Position numbers and translations under genes: made by a program. Below are positions 52,278-61,735 of a DNA stretch of 64,000 nucleotides, piece after piece. Below the pieces are notes generated by a model, which was given only the letters and a program-made list of their open reading frames with translations, did no database searches and had not been told where the DNA came from. Within the stretch, counting starts at the first letter, position 1, and each line of letters opens with the position of its first letter. Source of the DNA: Halorubrum sp. SD626R (lineage in GTDB: Archaea; Halobacteriota; Halobacteria; Halobacteriales; Haloferacaceae); the NCBI RefSeq assembly GCF_001261915.1, contig NZ_CVRT01000030.1, positions 1 through 64,000 on the forward strand, in the 5' to 3' direction.

Positions 52278-53612
52278 ATGGACCGAACCGATGTGACGCC
52301 GGATCCGGACGATCTGCTTGAGACAGCGCTCACTGATCCGGAATCGTTCGACGCTGCGCGAACCACCCGGCTCGTTGCGCAGTTAGAACATGATGACCCA
52401 GAGGTGCAACGGGCTGCGTCCTGGGCACTTCGGTTTGTCGTCACAGAAACGCCCTCACTCGTTGATGCCTGCACCAGCCGGTTCCAGCGGGCGCTTCGCA
52501 ATCCCAACGCCAGACCAGTTATCCTTCGAACCCTCGCGGTGCTTGCTGAACACAATCAAGAGGCGGTTGCCGACATCATCGATGGGGCCGTTGAAGCGGA
52601 GTTGATTGACGACCTCGTCGGTCAACGGATTGTGGCTGGCTATCGGCCGGATGAGCTGGACTCTGGTGGATCGGTTATCGCTGATGAGGGCGAAGAAACG
52701 AGCTCACCGGTCGGGACCGCCGGCGTCGAAACGGAGACCGAGGAGAGTGAGTCTGGCCCCGACAGGGACTCGCCAGCAACACCTGGACATCCACCGGATG
52801 ACTTCCCGATGAAGCCACCGCGACTCGATCGGCCGCTCTCCGCCTACGAGTTAGACACCTCTGCTGGCGGATATGGCGGGTCGGCGATCGAAAGTATCCG
52901 GATCACTGAGGGCGGTCGCGAGTTCACCGCAACGCGTCGACGGGCACCACGTGTCGGCAGTATTGACGACGCAGCCTTCCAGAACGCAATCGATCGGTGG
53001 TGTCGAATCGACGATCATGATGCCATGGCTCGGGTTGTTGACTACGGAACACGGCCGGTGCCGTGGCTCATTTCTGAGCAAGGCGCGCCGGGATCGCTCA
53101 TCGAACGAGACACACCGGTATCACCAATGGAGGCTGGATGGATCTTATTACAGGTTGCCGACGCCCTCCACTACGCCCATACCGCAGGTGTGCTCCACGG
53201 CGGGTTTTGGCCCGGTGCGATCACGTTCGTCACTGCGGTCGGAGACCCTAATGCGTGGCTCTTACCCCGGGTTGGTGACTGGGGACTTCGGGCAGTATTT
53301 GAAGCGACGACAGAGCTCCTCAACGTGCCTCGTGTCTACGCAGCGCCGGAACACGTTGCTCCAGAGCGGTACGGTGCCGTCGACGTTACGACTGACATCT
53401 ACGGGCTCGGTGTGATCGGGTATGAACTACTGACTGGGCGTCCACCGATCCATGACGATGGGACGGTCCGCCCGGTGGGGGATGTCGTGAACCGTGTCCC
53501 CGACGGATTGTCGACAGTCCTGACCAAGTCGCTCAAGCCGGCCAAGATGGAACGGTACGCGTCTGCAGCAGCATTTAAACGAGACTTGATGTCGGAGGAC
53601 AACGGTGCGTGA
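52278..53612 (+). CDS. HEAT-repeat protein fused to a pseudokinase domain
   Basis: 444 residues. N-terminal ~110 residues form HEAT-like helices (EHDDPEVQRAASWALRFVV). An acidic linker (~125-175) follows, then a protein-kinase fold. The catalytic loop is HGGFWPGAITF where kinases have HRDxKxxN, so both the catalytic Asp and the Asn are missing. The Mg-binding DFG is replaced by DWGL. APE is kept (YAAPEHVAPE), as are the DIYGLGVIGYELLTG helix and the preceding strands. It is probably a pseudokinase that binds nucleotide or partner proteins. It overlaps a membrane protein gene by eight bases. Confidence 0.8.
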   Translation: MDRTDVTPDPDDLLETALTDPESFDAARTTRLVAQLEHDDPEVQRAASWALRFVVTETPSLVDACTSRFQRALRNPNARPVILRTLAVLAEHNQEAVADIIDGAVEAELIDDLVGQRIVAGYRPDELDSGGSVIADEGEETSSPVGTAGVETETEESESGPDRDSPATPGHPPDDFPMKPPRLDRPLSAYELDTSAGGYGGSAIESIRITEGGREFTATRRRAPRVGSIDDAAFQNAIDRWCRIDDHDAMARVVDYGTRPVPWLISEQGAPGSLIERDTPVSPMEAGWILLQVADALHYAHTAGVLHGGFWPGAITFVTAVGDPNAWLLPRVGDWGLRAVFEATTELLNVPRVYAAPEHVAPERYGAVDVTTDIYGLGVIGYELLTGRPPIHDDGTVRPVGDVVNRVPDGLSTVLTKSLKPAKMERYASAAAFKRDLMSEDNGA

Positions 53613-54423
53613 CCAACTTGCCGAACGCGTCGGCCGAGTGCTCTTCGAGACCGGTCCTGCTGTGAGTATACCGGGTTCGTTTTCGGCGGTTGTCGGTGCA
53701 ACTCCGGCGGCCTCTGGAACTGGTATCACTCGGTTCGTCGCCGCGGTCCTCGTGTTTGGCGCGTGTCTCGGAACGACGTGGTATGCGTTGGTGACGGCGC
53801 GACACGAGCCACATGATACGCTTGTCTGGCGGTACGTTGCCCTGTCGACAGCTGTCGGTGGGGTGTTTTCGGCGCTGTTGGTTATCGAAACCACGTCCCC
53901 GGGAGTTGGGACCGTTGTTGTTGCGTTCAGACTCCTCGCACAGCTGTTTTTTGCTGTCTTTCTTGCCCTCTCGTTGCGGGAACTGTACTACGCGCAGCCG
54001 GCGACATCCGCCGCAGGGGCCCGGATCTCGCTGTCGACCGCTCGGCGCATTGAGACCGGGTTCATGCTTCTTGCGTTAATCCAGTTCCCGATTGTCGTGT
54101 GGGTTGGCCCGACAGTGCTTGCACAGGTGATTTTGGCGCTTGCGGCCGGCGCGTTCACTATTTATGGCGTGTCGTTCGGGCAGGCGATCCGCGCTCGCCG
54201 ACTAACTCGTGGGACGGTGCTTGATGCCACCGTTACCTATACCATCGCCGTGTTGCTCTGTGTCGGCGCGGTGAGTGTCACGGAGGGAGCCGTCATCGTG
54301 TCGATTCCAGAACCCGCCGTCGGCGGTGCGGTCAACGTTCTCTTGGTGATGATTGGGACCTTTTTGATCAGTCTCATTATTCGGCTGAAGCGGAGTGCGG
54401 ATGCGGTCGGCGGGGCACGCTGA
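53605..54423 (+). CDS. Seven-segment membrane protein, partner of the pseudokinase
   Basis: 272 residues from GTG 53605 within the upstream stop region. Seven hydrophobic segments, starting VGRVLFETGPAVSIPG on the outside and RFVAAVLVFGACLGTTWYAL as the first. Short loops with Arg/His-rich cytoplasmic sides (RARRLTRGTV). I do not recognise the family. The coupled organisation suggests that the pseudokinase binds its cytoplasmic face. Confidence 0.72.
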   Translation: MRDQLAERVGRVLFETGPAVSIPGSFSAVVGATPAASGTGITRFVAAVLVFGACLGTTWYALVTARHEPHDTLVWRYVALSTAVGGVFSALLVIETTSPGVGTVVVAFRLLAQLFFAVFLALSLRELYYAQPATSAAGARISLSTARRIETGFMLLALIQFPIVVWVGPTVLAQVILALAAGAFTIYGVSFGQAIRARRLTRGTVLDATVTYTIAVLLCVGAVSVTEGAVIVSIPEPAVGGAVNVLLVMIGTFLISLIIRLKRSADAVGGAR

Positions 54424-54594
54424 GCGGAACTCCGGGGGGCCTGTGTGACTTGGTCGAGATGGAGGGCTCTCTCATCAATATACAAGAAATCTTAACCAAC
54501 ACAAGTGGAGATTGGTGGACTCTACGTTGGTTAAACCCGAGAAGATCGTCTTGTGTTGATTCAGGAGCCGAAGGAAAGTGGAAATTTTTGAAAT

Positions 54595-55839
54595 CTAATT
54601 TGAGGCAAGGTTAGCGATTGATTCACCGAGGACACGCGTAGCGGTAGCGCAATCGCTCCATGAAGTCCATTCCATCGGATTATGTGAAATTCCGTCCTTT
54701 GAGCGCGCAAAGAGCATACCAACATCCGTCACACTCGCGATACGCATCGGATCATGCCCTGCCCCAGAGGGAAGTTTTGGTGCGTCAAGCTTCATTTCTT
54801 CCGTAGCCTGTCGCATCGCATCTTGGCAACGATCGCTCATGGGAACCGGATTGATATCTAGGTCAGTAACATACGATGTGCTTACGCCACGTTCGTCCTC
54901 CAGCCGCTCCAAGCTCTTTTTTGCATCTCTCACGATGTTCGCAATGCTATCCGATTCGATATCTCTAATATCGACTCCCAGCGTAACTTCTCCCGGGATT
55001 ACATTTGTTGAGTTGGGGCTGACTATCTCTCGGCCAACAGTCCCAACAGCGGATTCACTTTCAGCCTCAACAGTATGATTCGCTGCGCGTTCAATATCCA
55101 GAATAAATTCACTTGCTGCAGCCAGCGCGTCCGTGCGATGGGTCATTGAGGTTGTTCCTGCGTGGTTTGCCTCCCCTTGGATATTGACCGTTGCCTGAGT
55201 AATCCCTGTTATCCCAGTGACGATACCGATAGGCACGCCTGCCGATTCAAGACGTCGACCTTGTTCGATGTGGAGTTCAAGATATGCATCCCACTCTTCG
55301 GCATTCACACGGCCGTCCCCAGCATAGCCGATCGTTTCGAGGCCTTCAGCCAGCGTAACTCCTTCATCATCAGTGTGAGCGAGCGCATCCTCAACCGATG
55401 TCTGGCCGGATGCAACAGACGAGCCTAGTAGGCTCCCAAATCGCTGGCCCTCTTCTTCTGTGAAACAGACAACTTCTACCGGCCGTTCCACCGCAACTCC
55501 TTCGTCTTGGAATGCACGGACACTCTCAAGAGCGGCATAAACACCGAGCGGGCCATCAAACATGCCGCCTTCTCTAACGGAATCTAAGTGGCTCCCCGCC
55601 GCAACGGCATCTGCATTAGGATCCGCTGTTTTTGGCACCCAGCGCCCAACGATATTCCCCACAGCGTCAACTTTGACATCAAGTCCCGCATCCTCAAGGC
55701 GCTCTACAAAATAGTCGCGTGCAGACCCGTTTGGTGGCGTACCGGCTAAGGCTGTTCGTCCATGTCCCTCGTGTTCAATCGCCCCAAATGATGCATTTTT
55801 TTCGATATCAGATCGGAGTCGCTCTTCGCTAATCTGCAT
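54595..55839 (-). CDS. M20-family N-carbamoyl-amino-acid hydrolase-like amidohydrolase
   Basis: 414 residues. Zinc ligands typical of the family: His in GSHLDSVREG, Asp in FDGPLGVYAA, the Glu pair in FTEEEGQRF, and His in ELHIEQG and GISHNPMEW. EANHAGTTSMTHRTDAL is the conserved dimer-interface loop of N-carbamoyl-L-amino-acid and allantoate hydrolases. It hydrolyses a carbamoyl or related amide from the amino acid. Downstream of hyuB with a 94-base gap, it would complete hydantoin degradation to free amino acid. Confidence 0.85.
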   Translation of the reverse strand: MQISEERLRSDIEKNASFGAIEHEGHGRTALAGTPPNGSARDYFVERLEDAGLDVKVDAVGNIVGRWVPKTADPNADAVAAGSHLDSVREGGMFDGPLGVYAALESVRAFQDEGVAVERPVEVVCFTEEEGQRFGSLLGSSVASGQTSVEDALAHTDDEGVTLAEGLETIGYAGDGRVNAEEWDAYLELHIEQGRRLESAGVPIGIVTGITGITQATVNIQGEANHAGTTSMTHRTDALAAASEFILDIERAANHTVEAESESAVGTVGREIVSPNSTNVIPGEVTLGVDIRDIESDSIANIVRDAKKSLERLEDERGVSTSYVTDLDINPVPMSDRCQDAMRQATEEMKLDAPKLPSGAGHDPMRIASVTDVGMLFARSKDGISHNPMEWTSWSDCATATRVLGESIANLASN

Positions 55840-55933
55840 ATTAATATCTCAATGTGACTCCTCGAAAATCTTCCTGTTGAAAAGTCTTTAAATTCCAGAA
55901 TTTGGGCGCGAAAGGGCTCGGGGGAGGGTGTGA

Positions 55934-57766
55934 TCAGCGACGATCCTCGCGGAGCTCAACCGTAGATTCTTGATCGATTTCGCCGTCCTCCGTGATTACG
56001 ACGCCGTAGACCTCTTTGGCGCGCTCGCGACTCACTAAGTCATCGAGAACATCAGCTTGAACTCGCTCGGGATCACGGTCAAGAGGATCCCCCCAACCTC
56101 CACCACAGGGGCCGATGAGCGTTACGCGCTGCCCCTCGCTGATCGGTTTGTTCGACATCTTCGATCGAGGCGTTGTCTCGTCAATCTCACTTTCAACAAG
56201 GAGAGCTCCTGGCGACCCATCTTGGCCCCCAGCGAATCCCCATGGAGGGTACTTACTTCCATCGCCTTCAATGGACATACGGCCGTCAGTCTGGTACTGA
56301 AGTTCCCGGATCGGGCCGTAGCCGCCGCGGAACTCCCCTGCTCCCTCATCGTTCTCGCGGAGTTCGTATCGACTCACTCGGAGTGGGTAATGGCTCTCAA
56401 TATCCTCGATTGGGTTGTTCCGCGTGTTCGCGTAGAGCGTGTCGACGGCGTCAAGACCATCTTTCGTCGGTCGTGCCCCATAGCTCCCTGACGAGATGTC
56501 CATATAGACCCAGTACTCATCATCGTCTGTCACACCACTATTCGTGGATACTTTCAGATTTCCGATTCCAGCGCACGTTTTTTCCGGAACTACCTCGGTC
56601 AGCGCTTTTAGTGTCAAATCTGCTATACGATTTCCAGGTGTAAATCGTGCAATTGTCGGTGCTGGGAACCGGGGATTAGCGATAGATCCTTTCGGGGCGT
56701 GTACCGAAACCGGTCTCGTGATGCCATCATTCTGCGGTACCATCTCAAATTTCTCCGTGTCTAGGAGCGTCGATCGAATAACAAGAAGAACTGCGGGGAT
56801 GACTGCACCCTCAAATGGCATATTGATGGGTTTATTGTCGAGCTGGTCGTCACACCGGGAAAGATCGACTTCAATATCATCTCCGTCAATCTCAAGATCT
56901 ACTGCTAGGAATACGTCTTTCTCCGCGGGGTTTTCTGATTCGAGGTATCCGTCGATATACCCTTCTGCCGAGTACGTCCCGTCGGGGAGTTTTGAAATTT
57001 CACTCCGCAGCATCCGCTCGGAGTAGTTCATTAATGCCTGTCCCGCAATCTTGACCGTGTGGTGGTCGTAGTCGTCAAACAACTCTGTCAAACGGCGGGC
57101 GCCAACTCGAGCGGCCGAGATCTGTGCCTCGATGTCGCCCATCACCATGTCAGGTGTCCGGATGTTGTCGGCGATCATATCCCACGCCGTGTCATTACGA
57201 TCACCCTCCTCAACGATTTTCAGCGCACTGAGCCGGATCGACTCGCTATATGAATCGACGGTTTCGATAATACATGTCCCTGGCTTGTCGGCGCCGATCT
57301 CAAGATGGTGGGCAGTCGTTACAGAGAATCCAGTGAGTTCTCCCTCGTGGAAAACCGGTATGATGATGCCAAAGTCCGGTGCGTGGCTGGCACCATAGTA
57401 CGGATCGTTGTGGAGGATCACGTCCCCTTCATTGAACGCTTCGTCGCGTTCTTCGAAAAGGTCGATAACCCCTTGCACGTAGGCAGGGATCGGTCCCATC
57501 TGGAGCGGCGTGCTGTCTGTTTCGCAGAGCTGACGGCCTTGTTCGTCAAGGAGTGCACACCCAAAGTCTTCGGACTCCCGAATGATGCTTGAATAGCTCA
57601 TTCGAGTGAGCTTGTGACCCATCTCGTCGCAAATGTTGATTAGGCTCCCTCCGATGACGCGGCGCTGAATTGGATCGATTTCATCCTCCGGATTATCAAC
57701 GGCGACGAGCGGTTTTGTCTGTTCGCGTACCGTATGTTTTGAGTTTGTATTGGACATTGTAATCAC
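55934..57766 (-). CDS. hyuB: Hydantoinase/oxoprolinase family subunit B
   Basis: 610 residues from the ATG at 57766 overlapping the hyuA stop; an ATG at 57757 is also possible. Family motifs include DFGCALLDEQGRQLCETDS, ILHNDPYYGASHAPDF and the C-terminal GGGWGDPLDRDPE loop. HyuA and HyuB form the ATP-dependent enzyme that opens hydantoins or 5-oxoproline-type cyclic amides. Which ring is used cannot be read from sequence. Confidence 0.85.
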   Translation of the reverse strand: MITMSNTNSKHTVREQTKPLVAVDNPEDEIDPIQRRVIGGSLINICDEMGHKLTRMSYSSIIRESEDFGCALLDEQGRQLCETDSTPLQMGPIPAYVQGVIDLFEERDEAFNEGDVILHNDPYYGASHAPDFGIIIPVFHEGELTGFSVTTAHHLEIGADKPGTCIIETVDSYSESIRLSALKIVEEGDRNDTAWDMIADNIRTPDMVMGDIEAQISAARVGARRLTELFDDYDHHTVKIAGQALMNYSERMLRSEISKLPDGTYSAEGYIDGYLESENPAEKDVFLAVDLEIDGDDIEVDLSRCDDQLDNKPINMPFEGAVIPAVLLVIRSTLLDTEKFEMVPQNDGITRPVSVHAPKGSIANPRFPAPTIARFTPGNRIADLTLKALTEVVPEKTCAGIGNLKVSTNSGVTDDDEYWVYMDISSGSYGARPTKDGLDAVDTLYANTRNNPIEDIESHYPLRVSRYELRENDEGAGEFRGGYGPIRELQYQTDGRMSIEGDGSKYPPWGFAGGQDGSPGALLVESEIDETTPRSKMSNKPISEGQRVTLIGPCGGGWGDPLDRDPERVQADVLDDLVSRERAKEVYGVVITEDGEIDQESTVELREDRR

Positions 57767-59847
57767 TCCGTTTGAGTCAGTTCGAGGTCTCCGTGCGCCA
57801 AGACGGTCGCGGTGAAATTCGGTGGAACGACCGTAGTCGAGTCTTTCTCACCAATAATGGCCGGACCCTCGATCGAATGGCCGGCCCTGAGGTCGTTCCG
57901 CTCAAAGAACGGCGTGTCCAATGCGACGGACTCCTCGTCGTCACGGAAGTAGACGACTTCCTCAGCAAGCACATGATCTGCGACCGGTGTCGTTGCCTCT
58001 GGGAATGAGACCTGTTCTGAGGAAGGAAGCTCTCCATACCCCGTAATACGTTCGTTCACGACTTCCACGGGGTTCCCTGGGAAGTTGTGACCAAACTCGG
58101 CTTCATGTGCCTCATGGAACCGCTGCCGGATTGTCTCGATGTCGTCAATCTTCCCACTTGTACCGACGGTGAGGTTGAGTTCGTAGCCCTGTCCCTCGTA
58201 CCGGCAGTCAGCAGTCAACTCAAGAGATATCCGATCTCGTGGGATTCCATCTGAGCGTAACTGTGTACGGGCTTGATTGGCAAGGTCGTCATACGTGTCT
58301 CGGAGTCCGTCTTGGTCGAGATCAGACATAAGGCTGAACTCCGTGTTGACGTAGTCGTATTGGATATCTGTCGTGGTGAGACCGACTGCAGAGAGCACGC
58401 CAGGGTTGACAGGGATGACTGCTCGTGGGATGTTGAGTTCCTCAATAAGATCTGCCGCATGCATCGGTCCCGCACCACCAAACGTAACCAGCGTGAAATT
58501 CGCCGGGTCTCGTCCCTTCTGAATCGTTTTTGACCGGATCGCGTTCGCCATACTATTATTGACGATGTCTAATACGCCAAGACCAGCATCCACCATCTCC
58601 ATACCGAGAGGGTTCGCAAGCGTCTTCGAGACTGCGTCTTTCGCGGCTTCGGTGTCAAGATCCATTTCGCCTCCGAGGAAGAACTCAGGGCGTACGCGAC
58701 CAAGCGCCACGTGTGCGTCCGTGACCGTCGGTTCAGTACCTCCCCGCCCATAGCTCGCCGGGCCAGGGTTCGCACCAGCCGATTTCGGCCCAACGCGGAA
58801 CGCACCACCTTGGTCGACATATGCGATGGAACCTCCGCCGGCACCGATGGTCTCAATATCGATCATTGGTGCCATTACAGGATAGCCGCCGATCTCTGTC
58901 TCACGAATATTTGCCTCTGTCACCTCCCCATCGTCAATAATCCCGATATCAGCGCTTGTCCCGCCCATGTCGAGAGTAATTGTGTTCGGGTCCTCATCTG
59001 TCGGTGTGCTGAGTTCGCTCCGCCATTGTCCGCCAAGGATGCCGGCAGCGGGTCCAGAAAGTAAGAGGCTCACCGGTTTCTCGGCAGCCATTCCATCAGT
59101 GGCAATCCCGCCATTCGACTGCATGATATGGAGGTCAGCGGTGATCCCATAACTGGTGAGTTCTTTTTTGAACCGGTTTATGTATTCGACGACATTCGGC
59201 CCGATGAACGCATTCATCGCAGTCGTTGTGAACCGCTCGAACTCTCGGAATTGTGAGTACACCTCACTTGATGCGGTCACATATGCTTCTGGATAGACGT
59301 CTTCTACGATCTCCTTGGCTCGCTGCTCATGGACATCGTTGAGGTATGAAAAGAGGAAACAGATAGCGATGGCTTCTACTCCCTCATCTTTCAGCTCACG
59401 AGCAGCATCCACAACAGCATCTTCGTCGAGAGGGACTTTCACATTGCCATCAGGCGGTGTGAGACGTTCAGATACTGTCTTGCGGTGCCGACGCTTCGTG
59501 AGTGGGTTTGATTGCCACGGAATATCTTGCTGGATGGAATAATTCTGAGGACGCTGATGTCGGCCGATGTGGGAGATATCGCGGTAATTCTCTGTTGTGA
59601 TCATTCCCGTTTCGACGCCTTCGTGTTCTAGGACGGCGTTAGTCGCGATAGTCGTCCCATGAAGGACGTAGTCGACGTTTTCCGGTGGTGTATCCGCCAT
59701 CTCACAAATCTCTCGGATACCCGTGAGTGCGCCGACCGACGGGTCGTCAGTTGTACTAACCTTGTGGATAGCTTGCGTCTCGGTTTCGTTGTCGATCAGA
59801 AAGACGTCAGTAAACGTCCCTCCGATGTCGACGCCGATGATAGTCAT
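57763..59847 (-). CDS. hyuA: Hydantoinase/oxoprolinase family subunit A
   Basis: 694 residues. The N-terminus carries the actin/hexokinase-like ATP site (GVDIGGTFTDVFLID), the family YVLHGTTIATNAVLE and, later, LLSGPAAGILGGQW and ITLDMGGTSADIGI. It is the ATP-hydrolysing subunit. It is the promoter-proximal gene of the hyuA-hyuB-amidohydrolase unit, divergent from the NCS1 permease. Confidence 0.87.
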   Translation of the reverse strand: MTIIGVDIGGTFTDVFLIDNETETQAIHKVSTTDDPSVGALTGIREICEMADTPPENVDYVLHGTTIATNAVLEHEGVETGMITTENYRDISHIGRHQRPQNYSIQQDIPWQSNPLTKRRHRKTVSERLTPPDGNVKVPLDEDAVVDAARELKDEGVEAIAICFLFSYLNDVHEQRAKEIVEDVYPEAYVTASSEVYSQFREFERFTTTAMNAFIGPNVVEYINRFKKELTSYGITADLHIMQSNGGIATDGMAAEKPVSLLLSGPAAGILGGQWRSELSTPTDEDPNTITLDMGGTSADIGIIDDGEVTEANIRETEIGGYPVMAPMIDIETIGAGGGSIAYVDQGGAFRVGPKSAGANPGPASYGRGGTEPTVTDAHVALGRVRPEFFLGGEMDLDTEAAKDAVSKTLANPLGMEMVDAGLGVLDIVNNSMANAIRSKTIQKGRDPANFTLVTFGGAGPMHAADLIEELNIPRAVIPVNPGVLSAVGLTTTDIQYDYVNTEFSLMSDLDQDGLRDTYDDLANQARTQLRSDGIPRDRISLELTADCRYEGQGYELNLTVGTSGKIDDIETIRQRFHEAHEAEFGHNFPGNPVEVVNERITGYGELPSSEQVSFPEATTPVADHVLAEEVVYFRDDEESVALDTPFFERNDLRAGHSIEGPAIIGEKDSTTVVPPNFTATVLAHGDLELTQTE

Positions 59848-59954
59848 CTACGGGACGACATTCTATAGTTGATATGGTATGCGATTGCATAGCGGGCAGT
59901 CTTGCTGCTTAATTAACTTTTAGTATACTTCTTATCAATTCGCGGACTGTCATC
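59848..59954. promoter_or_regulatory. Divergent promoter region, hyuA and NCS1 permease
   Basis: A short 107-base region. TTTTAGTATACTTC at ~59918-59931 is a TATA region about 25-35 bases before the permease ATG. The imperfect palindrome ATGCGATTGCAT at ~59880-59891 sits between the two promoters and could bind a shared regulator. Confidence 0.45.
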
Positions 59955-61304
59955 ATGAGTAATGATAGCGGATCAGAAGGCCTAGGTCCAATTCCAGCGA
60001 GCGACCGTGAGATGGGACTAAAAACGTATATCCCTGTATGGTGGTCGTCCCTCATTGTTGTTCAGGCGTTCGCAGTAGCGTTCTTCGCCGTTTATCCGCA
60101 GGGACAACTTAATTTGGCACAAGCGGCGCTCGCGTGTCTCATCGGTGCGGCGCTTGTAACTGGATTCTTCATTCTAAATGGCTTCCCGGGATACGAGGAG
60201 GGTATCCCGTACGCCGTGCAGACTCGGTCAGCATTCGGCGCAAGAGGCGCTATAATACCTAATTTAGTACGTATTATCCCCGCCATCGCTTGGTTTGGTG
60301 TTGGCAACTGGATCGGTGCTCAAGCGATATTAACCATCACAGACACATTATTCGGATTCGGGAATATTTGGGTCTACTTCTTCCTATTCCTCTTCCTCAA
60401 CCTGGCTCTCGCTTGGGGAGGCGTGACCTCGATCGAATGGTTCGACTCTATTGCTGCCGGGGTCATCATTATCCTCCTCGCGTACACCGTCTATATCGTC
60501 CTCACCACGGAGGGGATTCCACAAGATGTCCTCACGTATGGCGGTTCGTGGGGGATGCAATTCGTCACCGTCATTGCTGCGTCAGTCGGCGTGATCATTA
60601 CCGGGGCTCTCAATGCCTCCGATCTCAGCCGACATCTTGAACAGTCCGATGGTGCGGGTAACCACATCTTCGGTGCCAGTATCGGGATCCTCCCGCCTCT
60701 ACTCTTCATGCTCTTGGTCGGTATCACCTTCGGCGTCTCAACCGGGAATCCTAATCCGATTGCGGCCATTATGGCAGTTGCTCCGACACCTATACTCGGA
60801 ACTATGATGCTCGTGTTTATTATCGGCGCACAAATCTCCACCAACCTGACTCTCAACATCCTCCCACCTACCCACGTCTTCCAAGACACACTCGGTGTTT
60901 CTTGGAAACAAGGCGTCCTCATTACGGGCGTCCTTTCGGTTGTTACCTTCCCCTGGGTGTTGTTCAGTAGTCAGTGGTTCTTTACCTTCATTAACTTCTA
61001 CTCGGCATTCCTCGGCCCCGCGCTCGGTATCCTCATAGCCGATTACTGGATCGTGCAGGATCGGTTCAGCGATGTTGATGCTCTATACGACAAATCTGAG
61101 GACTCTCGGTTCTGGTACGTCAGTGGCGTTTCACCGTCCGCAATTCTTGCTCTCCTCATCGGGGCTGGAGCAAGTATGCCTGTTCTGAACCTCTCATGGA
61201 TCGTTGGACTGCCGGTAGGTGTTGTTACTTACGTCGCCTTCCGACGTATCGATCTTGATGGCTACATCACCGGAACTCCGACAGTAACCGAACCTGCTGA
61301 CTGA
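59955..61304 (+). CDS. NCS1-family permease (hydantoin/nucleobase type)
   Basis: 449 residues with about twelve hydrophobic segments. Family features: YIPVWWSSLIVVQAF in helix 1, FGARGAIIPNLVRI in the third, SDLSRHLE and ILIADYWIVQDRF near the end. NCS1 proteins import cytosine, allantoin, hydantoins and related ring compounds with sodium or protons. Divergence from hyuA-hyuB makes a hydantoin-type substrate the simplest reading. Confidence 0.85.
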   Translation: MSNDSGSEGLGPIPASDREMGLKTYIPVWWSSLIVVQAFAVAFFAVYPQGQLNLAQAALACLIGAALVTGFFILNGFPGYEEGIPYAVQTRSAFGARGAIIPNLVRIIPAIAWFGVGNWIGAQAILTITDTLFGFGNIWVYFFLFLFLNLALAWGGVTSIEWFDSIAAGVIIILLAYTVYIVLTTEGIPQDVLTYGGSWGMQFVTVIAASVGVIITGALNASDLSRHLEQSDGAGNHIFGASIGILPPLLFMLLVGITFGVSTGNPNPIAAIMAVAPTPILGTMMLVFIIGAQISTNLTLNILPPTHVFQDTLGVSWKQGVLITGVLSVVTFPWVLFSSQWFFTFINFYSAFLGPALGILIADYWIVQDRFSDVDALYDKSEDSRFWYVSGVSPSAILALLIGAGASMPVLNLSWIVGLPVGVVTYVAFRRIDLDGYITGTPTVTEPAD

Positions 61305-61735
61305 CACGTGTTTGACCTACTACACATAATTTAAATCTCAAATTCTATATGCTGCGGTGAGTACGTAATCACTAAATGGTAGAATGTATATTTTTAAACC
61401 CTTCTGAGGGTAAAACGACCGCTTCGGCGTCTATTTATACAAAATTAACACAGTATCTGTGGAGTGAGAATCAACGCCGAAGCCATTGATAACCCTCAAT
61501 ATCGAACGGTCCTGCTGTTCCTGTCGCCGCGGTATTCAAGAATTTACCAACCGAATCTATAACCCGTCAGAGTTGGTGGACACAGTTTCTAACTCATGCA
61601 GCTTCTGTTAAGAGGTACAGCGCACTTTCGATAAACAATACGCGTTGAAACTGTTAGAGTCGTTAAATCCACAATCGTACGATATTGGAATGAACAAAGG
61701 ATTTATAATTATTTACTATGAAATGCCCGACCGCC
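61305..61735. other. Gap with a good promoter for tctC and IS-like fragments
   Basis: No gene. TTTATAATTATTTAC at ~61702-61716 lies ~20-35 bases before ATG 61736 and supports the downstream start for tctC. Short words such as CATGCAGCTTCTG (~61597) resemble the intergenic sequence near 37610, suggesting small IS relics. Confidence 0.4.

Noticed and set aside
55934-59847. Calling the hyuAB pair a 5-oxoprolinase
   Set aside because: The family covers hydantoinase and oxoprolinase; sequence alone does not tell which, and linkage to an NCS1 permease and carbamoylase favours hydantoins.
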